Origin: an uncultured Eubacteriales bacterium | GTDB taxonomy: Bacteria; Bacillota; Clostridia; Lachnospirales; Cellulosilyticaceae | DNA length: 64,000 bases | NCBI GenBank assembly: GCA_900551325.1 | Contig: URVM01000002.1 | Location: 310,001 to 374,000, forward strand | Direction of reading: 5' to 3' | Part shown: positions 59,472 through 64,000 of the stretch, in pieces | Position numbering within the stretch: position 1 is the stretch's first letter | Layout: each line of letters begins with the position of its first letter | Translations under genes and position numbers: made by a program | The notes under the pieces: generated by a model | What the model was told of the DNA's origin: nothing | The model's database searches: none | The model's input: only the letters and a program-made list of their open reading frames with translations

Positions 59472-61640
59472 TTAAATTACAATAAACATCTTATTAACAA
59501 TATCTGTCATTGACTTTCCTATTTCATCGGCAATAATACTTGCAAATTGAGCAGATCCAAATATGCTTCTGAAAGCTTCCTGCATCTCTCTAATAGTCTG
59601 GTCATATCCTATAGGACGTTGATATATAGAATCTATAATATATTTAATTGTATCGTTTTCATATGATAGATTAAAAGCAACTTTATTCATTACCATATAA
59701 TACTTCTCACTTGAAGCAAAATAGTGTCTAAAAATCAAATGTAGCATCTGGCTCTTTCTTACTTTGTCTGGAACGACGTTTAAAATTGCTGGGTTGATAT
59801 CTGCATATGCAAACTCACATATTTCTTTACTTCTGTCAAAAACCTGTATCATTTTATCAATTTCTGTCTCTGGTATATTATCAATGATAGTACTAACCAC
59901 TTGCGATTCATACAATGAAAGAAAATCAGGAATATTATTACAAAGCACTTTATTCAACAGTGCTTTCATGTTAATACTGAAATTCCCATATACTCTTGCT
60001 CTTGTTGTATACCCTTGACCATTTTTGAGATTATGATAATAATTTACAACACTACGTCCATGAATTGTATATGGTGTTGTAATTGTATAACCATTTACTA
60101 TAGCCTTATCTTCAGTAAGAGTTTGCTTGATATTACTAAATACATTTTCTATCAACCCACCATCTATCTTAATTTCTACAGCGGGTTTATCACAATCTAT
60201 TGCCGTTACAAATAATGGTGACACCATTCCTTGGGGAAGAATCCTTCTCTGTGTATTATCTACAATTGAATAAATACTTTTATACAATCCTTCTGGTTGA
60301 AATTTCTCTAGTTTATCAGATTCAAGTTTATCCAATGCTATTTGAATAGGATCAATATCTTTTTCACGGTATCTTAGCGATAGCCATGAGATGTTGTCTT
60401 GAGGAAGTTTCTTTATATATCCCTTAATAGATGCTTCCATTGATGCTATAACTTGCATAATATTGTCATCATAATCCTGTTGCTTTAGTTTTACTGTATC
60501 CTTATCTGCCTTATTGATAAGGTTCTCGATGATTTTATCTGCTTTAGTAAAAAATACATTAACTGGAACATCTAATTTTTCAGCCTTTGAAAGCTTTTCA
60601 GCAATTGCTTCACAGCTAGCTGAAATTACGTCATCTCTCTCCTCTAAATTCATTAGTAATAAAATACTATCAGGACTACAGTTCAAAGCAATATCCAACG
60701 CATCTTTAATAGAATTATTATCCATTCCAATCTGTGTGAGCCCCATTGTATCTCGCAAGCAAAATCTTAAAGGTATATTTTCATCAGCCATTTCAAGTAG
60801 CTCTTCTCGTGGCTTACATGCCAGTGTAATATTTGAAATCACAAGACTATATGGCTCATATGGATTAAAAAGTATCTGTAGAATATCCCCTCCATAAGGA
60901 AAATCATCGTCTTTTTCAACACTATACTCACATATACTGTTAAGCTTATTTCTCATACCAATTAGAACTTTTAAGTTATTTGTAATAACCGCTCCAATAG
61001 AATTAAGCCAATCATAATAATCTTTTAGTATAGAACCATCAAGCTTTTCCCATAAAGCTTCGAATACCATTCTTCGAATTTCGCTTATTTTAACTTTATG
61101 CTGTGAGAGTTCTTTCTTCTTAGCTTTTACTTGTTCATCAAAAGAAGGAACACTATTTTCAATATCCTCTAGTATTGATTTGATTGAATCTTTAAACTTA
61201 TCTATGCATATTTCATTTGCTAACATACCCAGGTGATAAGAGGCATCTTCAGGCTCCAATATTTTACTAAACCATTCTTTATCAATGGATTCTATTGTAT
61301 CCTCTGCACAACAACCATTAGCGCTAAATAGTATAGATAACTGTTCAAGTATTTCAATATGTACATCTTTAGCAGCAAAATCTTTAATTTGAATCTTTAT
61401 TGAAAAGTGTTCATTTTTTTCTATTCGCTTATCGAATAAAAAATTGGCTGGAATAAGCGTAGTTTGACTTTTATCTCCTATTCCCACTTTAATAAATCCA
61501 ATAATTCTATGGTTTACTAAAGCATAGACCATAGTACTCTTACCCGAAGTAGATGGTCCAATAACTACAATTGTTGGTGCAGTTTTAAGTCGCTTAAGCG
61601 CTTCACCTGATGATAACCCTTTAATTTCTTGTTTTTTCAC
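59472..61640 (-). CDS. Large dynamin-like GTPase
   Basis: 722 aa from a GTG at 61638-61640, nine bases after AAGGAGG. P-loop GPSTSGKST (28-36), switch I threonines SQTT (58-61), G3 DTMG (297-300) and G4 TKAD (365-368) define a GTPase with a very large helical insertion between G2 and G3 (about 90-245). No membrane segment is seen. The C-terminal 250 residues are helical. This fits a dynamin-like or large TRAFAC GTPase; bacterial dynamins can protect against phage. It is under a leader-ORF/terminator control region. Confidence 0.75.
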   Translation of the reverse strand: MKKQEIKGLSSGEALKRLKTAPTIVVIGPSTSGKSTMVYALVNHRIIGFIKVGIGDKSQTTLIPANFLFDKRIEKNEHFSIKIQIKDFAAKDVHIEILEQLSILFSANGCCAEDTIESIDKEWFSKILEPEDASYHLGMLANEICIDKFKDSIKSILEDIENSVPSFDEQVKAKKKELSQHKVKISEIRRMVFEALWEKLDGSILKDYYDWLNSIGAVITNNLKVLIGMRNKLNSICEYSVEKDDDFPYGGDILQILFNPYEPYSLVISNITLACKPREELLEMADENIPLRFCLRDTMGLTQIGMDNNSIKDALDIALNCSPDSILLLMNLEERDDVISASCEAIAEKLSKAEKLDVPVNVFFTKADKIIENLINKADKDTVKLKQQDYDDNIMQVIASMEASIKGYIKKLPQDNISWLSLRYREKDIDPIQIALDKLESDKLEKFQPEGLYKSIYSIVDNTQRRILPQGMVSPLFVTAIDCDKPAVEIKIDGGLIENVFSNIKQTLTEDKAIVNGYTITTPYTIHGRSVVNYYHNLKNGQGYTTRARVYGNFSINMKALLNKVLCNNIPDFLSLYESQVVSTIIDNIPETEIDKMIQVFDRSKEICEFAYADINPAILNVVPDKVRKSQMLHLIFRHYFASSEKYYMVMNKVAFNLSYENDTIKYIIDSIYQRPIGYDQTIREMQEAFRSIFGSAQFASIIADEIGKSMTDIVNKMFIVI

Positions 61641-61642
61641 AC

Positions 61643-61693
61643 AAAAAAACCTCCTTGTTGAAATTTAAAGATACAATTTCAACAAGGAGGTTT
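61643..61693 (-). promoter_or_regulatory. Perfect 19-bp hairpin: terminator and Shine-Dalgarno lock
   Basis: On the minus strand a 19-base arm (complement of 61675-61693) pairs perfectly with the complement of 61647-61665 around a 9-base loop. TTTTTTT and the GTG start of the GTPase follow. The 3' arm contains the AAGGAGG ribosome site. It can stop transcription and, if read through, hide the ribosome site. Confidence 0.82.
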
Positions 61694-61707
61694 TGATTAT
61701 ATAAAAA

Positions 61708-61836
61708 CTATGCATACTTGCACAGCATTAATTCAAAATCTCGTGCCGCATACAGTAAGACCCCGATAATTAAGGCTTATGTACTTGTGATGATTTCACT
61801 CAGCGTTTTCGTGGATGCGCTTCTTGTAAAAATCAT
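61708..61836 (-). promoter_or_regulatory. Three tandem leader ORFs ahead of the GTPase
   Basis: Between promoter and hairpin the minus strand carries three short ORFs. 61777-61836 encodes MIFTRSASTKTLSEIITST; 61728-61751 encodes MRHEILN; 61708-61728 encodes MLCKYA. The second and third are joined as TAATG. The first starts within about ten bases of the expected transcript start. Their ribosome sites are weak. Stalling on such peptides could change folding of the downstream hairpin, as in attenuated resistance genes. Confidence 0.5.
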
Positions 61837-61850
61837 ATCCTATTAAAAAT

Positions 61851-61880
61851 AATATATCATAGTTTATTTTTAACTGTCAA
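61851..61880 (-). promoter_or_regulatory. Strong promoter of the GTPase leader
   Basis: On the minus strand TTGACA (complement of 61875-61880) and TATATT (complement of 61851-61856) are 18 bases apart. Transcription would begin near 61844, giving a leader of about 200 bases before the GTPase start codon. Confidence 0.8.
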
Positions 61881-61959
61881 TACTTTATTTTTATAAAATA
61901 TACAAATTTTGATTATTCATTTAAATGGGTTACATTTAAAAACATAACGAATTAATGTT

Positions 61960-62082
61960 TTAGTTTCTGCTTCTGAATGTAATCGCTTCTAGCTTTAAAG
62001 CTATTAAGTACAAAATGTTTCCTATCAATCCAAATATAATTATGTTCACACTTACCAGTATTAATAAGTTGTATCTATTCAT
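61960..62082 (-). CDS. 40-aa hydrophobic peptide (tentative)
   Basis: ATG at 62080-62082, TAA at 61960-61962. The peptide starts MNRYNLLILVSVNIIIFGLI and is one membrane helix with a short basic tail (FRSRN). No clear ribosome site precedes it. It could be a type I toxin-like peptide or simply a chance ORF in an AT-rich gap. Confidence 0.3.
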   Translation of the reverse strand: MNRYNLLILVSVNIIIFGLIGNILYLIALKLEAITFRSRN

Positions 62083-62131
62083 AGAATCATACTATACTTA
62101 TTTTGCGTAATATGTAATTATCAGCATCTTG

Positions 62132-62890
62132 CTATACACTACACTGCCTTTTGCTATCGGTTCTTATAAACCTCATTGAGTTATATATTCCCTCATTAAG
62201 TAAATTAATTTCCACATCATATTCTGTACGGTATTCATAATCATAAATGTCACTGTACTTTATAGTTATATGCTGTATACTTTTAGGGCTATTGAATTGC
62301 AGACCTTCCATTCTGATGTATTCATCTACTCTTATGAAACCTATCTTAAGTTTCTTACTATCTACTTTAGGCTTAACTACTTTTAGATCTTCATCTAGAT
62401 ATTCTATGACGATATCTTTTGCATGCCCCTTACCAATATTAGTTAGATATATTGGAATTACAGTATCCTTTTCTATATTAAATAATCTTTTATTATCTAT
62501 TTTTACTCTATCATTGCTACTTACTTTTCCTAAGGCTATTATTGGTTGTTCATTTAACCTATCTCTTATCTCATTATCTTTCTTATTTTGCTTTTGTATT
62601 TCTACCGTCTGTTTATTCGTTCTGTCAAGTATATTTATTGCTACTAATGCACTCAGCACGCTACCTGTAAAACTCCCAAAAAATCCAATCCAATCATTAG
62701 ATTGAGTTTGTGGTAATATAGGCATTGGCATATTGATAAACATATACGTTACAATAGGTGATAATACTATAATCATAAGTATGACCCTCAAGTCATCACT
62801 GATTCCATCCATACATTTAAATCCTACCCACCCTAGTATTGCAATAATACCTATTAATACTAAACTAATTCCTACAGCAATTAATTCCAT
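62132..62890 (-). CDS. Two-helix membrane protein of unknown function
   Basis: 252 aa from an ATG at 62888-62890 (MELIAVGISLVLIG), nine bases after GAAGG; in-frame starts reach back to 63019 and one of them may be used. Membrane segments lie near 4-24 and 35-58. A short coiled coil (DRTNKQTVEIQKQNKKDNEI) and a beta-rich cytoplasmic domain follow (VIPIYLTNIGKGHAKDIVIE). Such layouts occur in stand-alone bacterial membrane proteins near defence genes. No family name can be given. Confidence 0.6.
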   Translation of the reverse strand: MELIAVGISLVLIGIIAILGWVGFKCMDGISDDLRVILMIIVLSPIVTYMFINMPMPILPQTQSNDWIGFFGSFTGSVLSALVAINILDRTNKQTVEIQKQNKKDNEIRDRLNEQPIIALGKVSSNDRVKIDNKRLFNIEKDTVIPIYLTNIGKGHAKDIVIEYLDEDLKVVKPKVDSKKLKIGFIRVDEYIRMEGLQFNSPKSIQHITIKYSDIYDYEYRTEYDVEINLLNEGIYNSMRFIRTDSKRQCSV

Positions 62891-63283
62891 AACACTCATC
62901 CTTCGTCTATTTATTATACTACTATTACTCATTTGATATTCACTTAACAGCATGCCCCTCTTCTGTACCAGGTCTATTCTTGTAGTGTTTACTTTACATA
63001 ACAAACCTAACACAACCACACTTTATAAACTTTTTAACTGTTCAACTTATGCAGTTATGTTAGGTTTCTATACTGTATCTCTATTCCATTTGATACATCT
63101 TTTTACCAAGTGTAACACCCTTTACTCATCCTGGCATGTTCCGGTACCCATTCACGTATATCGTACTTAAGGCTGCTTATCATTCCAAGAAATAAGGTTA
63201 AGCTTTTTTTACCATCCTTTTGAACCTTCTGCTAGAACTGCTATGTGTTTTACGATTTGGTATTTCGTATTTAATATCTGGCA
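62891..63283. other. Intergenic region with a spaced inverted repeat
   Basis: No supported gene beyond possible N-terminal extensions of the membrane protein. AAACCTAACA (63004-63013) and TGTTAGGTTT (63059-63068) form a perfect 10-base inverted repeat 45 bases apart, which could be an operator of the membrane protein gene. No confident promoter was assigned. Confidence 0.4.
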
Positions 63284-64000
63284 CTATGTACTCTCATTCA
63301 TCCTTATTAAATACTGATTTATGCTTTGCAACTGGCTCTTATCTAAAAAAATAACATTTGAAAACATATATCGTTCTATTCTACTAGATATTATAATTTT
63401 TGCATTATCTGAAATTATTCCTGAACAAACAATTATTACTTTTGATACATATATATCATCTTTACCTAACTCTTTATATGGTACAGTAAATGCCGTTCTA
63501 ATTTGTTCAATAATCTCATTTATTTTTGCATTGGCAGTTCCCCTTAAGTCACCTGCTTTTACCTGTACCCCATAATATTCTTTTTCTTTAAATATGTTGT
63601 TTATCGATAATAAGTAATCTTTACCAAATTCAGCAGTACCGTGAGTATACTTTACGCTTTGAAATCCCATTTTTTTAAAATAACCTGTTAAATACATACT
63701 GCAAAACAATTTTTCATCAGTTTCATAAGCGGGATTCCAATACTCTCCTTTAAGATAACTCTCAGTGCTATTGACTATTGTATCAGCTATCCTTTCAGCT
63801 TCTAGGTATAAGGATCTAAATGAGTCTACTGCTCTTATATCTATTATCATAGCTAAGAAAAATGCCCGATATAGTTCATCATCGCCATCATCATAATTTG
63901 TTACTTCCACCACATCTATAGTTTCACACAACTTGTACATAGCTTTAAGAAAAGTATTTATATACCAGTCTTTATAATGACCATCATCAACTCCTAATTT
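63284..64000 (-). CDS. PD-(D/E)XK nuclease-like protein, 5' end outside window
   Basis: At least 238 residues are encoded; the frame stays open past 63940 to the right edge (KLGVDDGHYKDWYINTFLKA before the first in-window ATG), so the true start is beyond 64000. The middle has the restriction-nuclease core: GTAEFGKDYLLSI, then YYGVQVKAGDLRG, i.e. E/GKD-x(n)-(V)QVK, typical of Mrr-like enzymes. Strands and helices flank it as expected. Possible type IV restriction or defence nuclease. It shares orientation with the membrane protein downstream. Confidence 0.65.
   Translation of the reverse strand, partial: KLGVDDGHYKDWYINTFLKAMYKLCETIDVVEVTNYDDGDDELYRAFFLAMIIDIRAVDSFRSLYLEAERIADTIVNSTESYLKGEYWNPAYETDEKLFCSMYLTGYFKKMGFQSVKYTHGTAEFGKDYLLSINNIFKEKEYYGVQVKAGDLRGTANAKINEIIEQIRTAFTVPYKELGKDDIYVSKVIIVCSGIISDNAKIIISSRIERYMFSNVIFLDKSQLQSINQYLIRMNEST

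Overview
The window looks like the accessory genome of a low-GC Bacillota, most likely a member of Clostridia. Reasons: AT-rich DNA, strong GGAGG ribosome sites, TTG/GTG starts, a bcrRABD bacitracin operon, an enterococcal/streptococcal-type aminoglycoside cluster, large serine recombinases and a Bacillota-type siphophage gene set. No rRNA, tRNA, CRISPR array or clear housekeeping gene was seen, so the species cannot be named.

Layout. (1) 1-7.0 kb, mostly + strand: the end of an integrative element with a divergent XRE regulator (cut by the edge), a small HTH protein, bcrR, two BcrR operators, bcrA-bcrB-bcrD, a run of hairpins, a sigma-like regulator, a well-folded RNA candidate (about 4640-5024), a 53-aa protein and a large serine recombinase. 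(2) 7.1-11.1 kb, minus strand: resistance island ANT(9) - phosphoribosyltransferase - ANT(6) - methyltransferase - nucleotidyltransferase, abutting a truncated gene and an HTH gene. (3) 11.9-18.5 kb, minus: a first three-gene serine recombinase set plus a small SHOCT-like protein, placed directly behind a remnant phage replication module (DNA polymerase, 59-aa membrane protein, truncated DUF2815 gene). (4) 18.5-19.3 kb: an IS200/IS605-type element whose tnpA has one nonsense codon. (5) 19.4-21.3 kb: an HNH-like/transmembrane protein with a small membrane partner. (6) 21.6-25.5 kb: a second, diverged recombinase triplet plus SHOCT-like protein. (7) 25.7-26.4 kb, + strand: a GNAT acetyltransferase behind a leader peptide.

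(8) 26.4-59.0 kb, minus: a nearly complete siphophage genome. Read right to left it has a sigma-like regulator, MazF-like protein, SNF2-type helicase, DNA polymerase, primase-helicase, nuclease, DUF1492-like late regulator, HNH nuclease, ParB-methyltransferase, amidoligase, cyclotransferase, TerS, TerL, portal, ClpP-type protease, HK97 capsid, connectors, major tail protein, gpG/gpGT with a canonical -1 slippery heptamer, tape measure, tail proteins, holin and amidase. Two cassettes with their own promoters and terminators interrupt the late operon: one between TerL and portal (40.74-42.23 kb) and one between the tail chaperones and the tape measure (32.4-34.3 kb). They look like phage morons and are candidates for lysogen-expressed defence or exclusion genes.

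(9) 59.2-64.0 kb, minus: a dynamin-like large GTPase plus a 56-aa zinc-ribbon protein. A strong promoter precedes them, followed by three tandem short ORFs and a perfect 19-bp hairpin that is both a terminator and a Shine-Dalgarno lock. Further right are a membrane protein and a PD-(D/E)XK-like protein cut by the window edge. The most promising undescribed material is this attenuator-controlled GTPase unit, the two phage cassettes, the HNH-like/TM pair and the RNA at 4.6-5.0 kb. All functional calls come from reading motifs; no database search was made.
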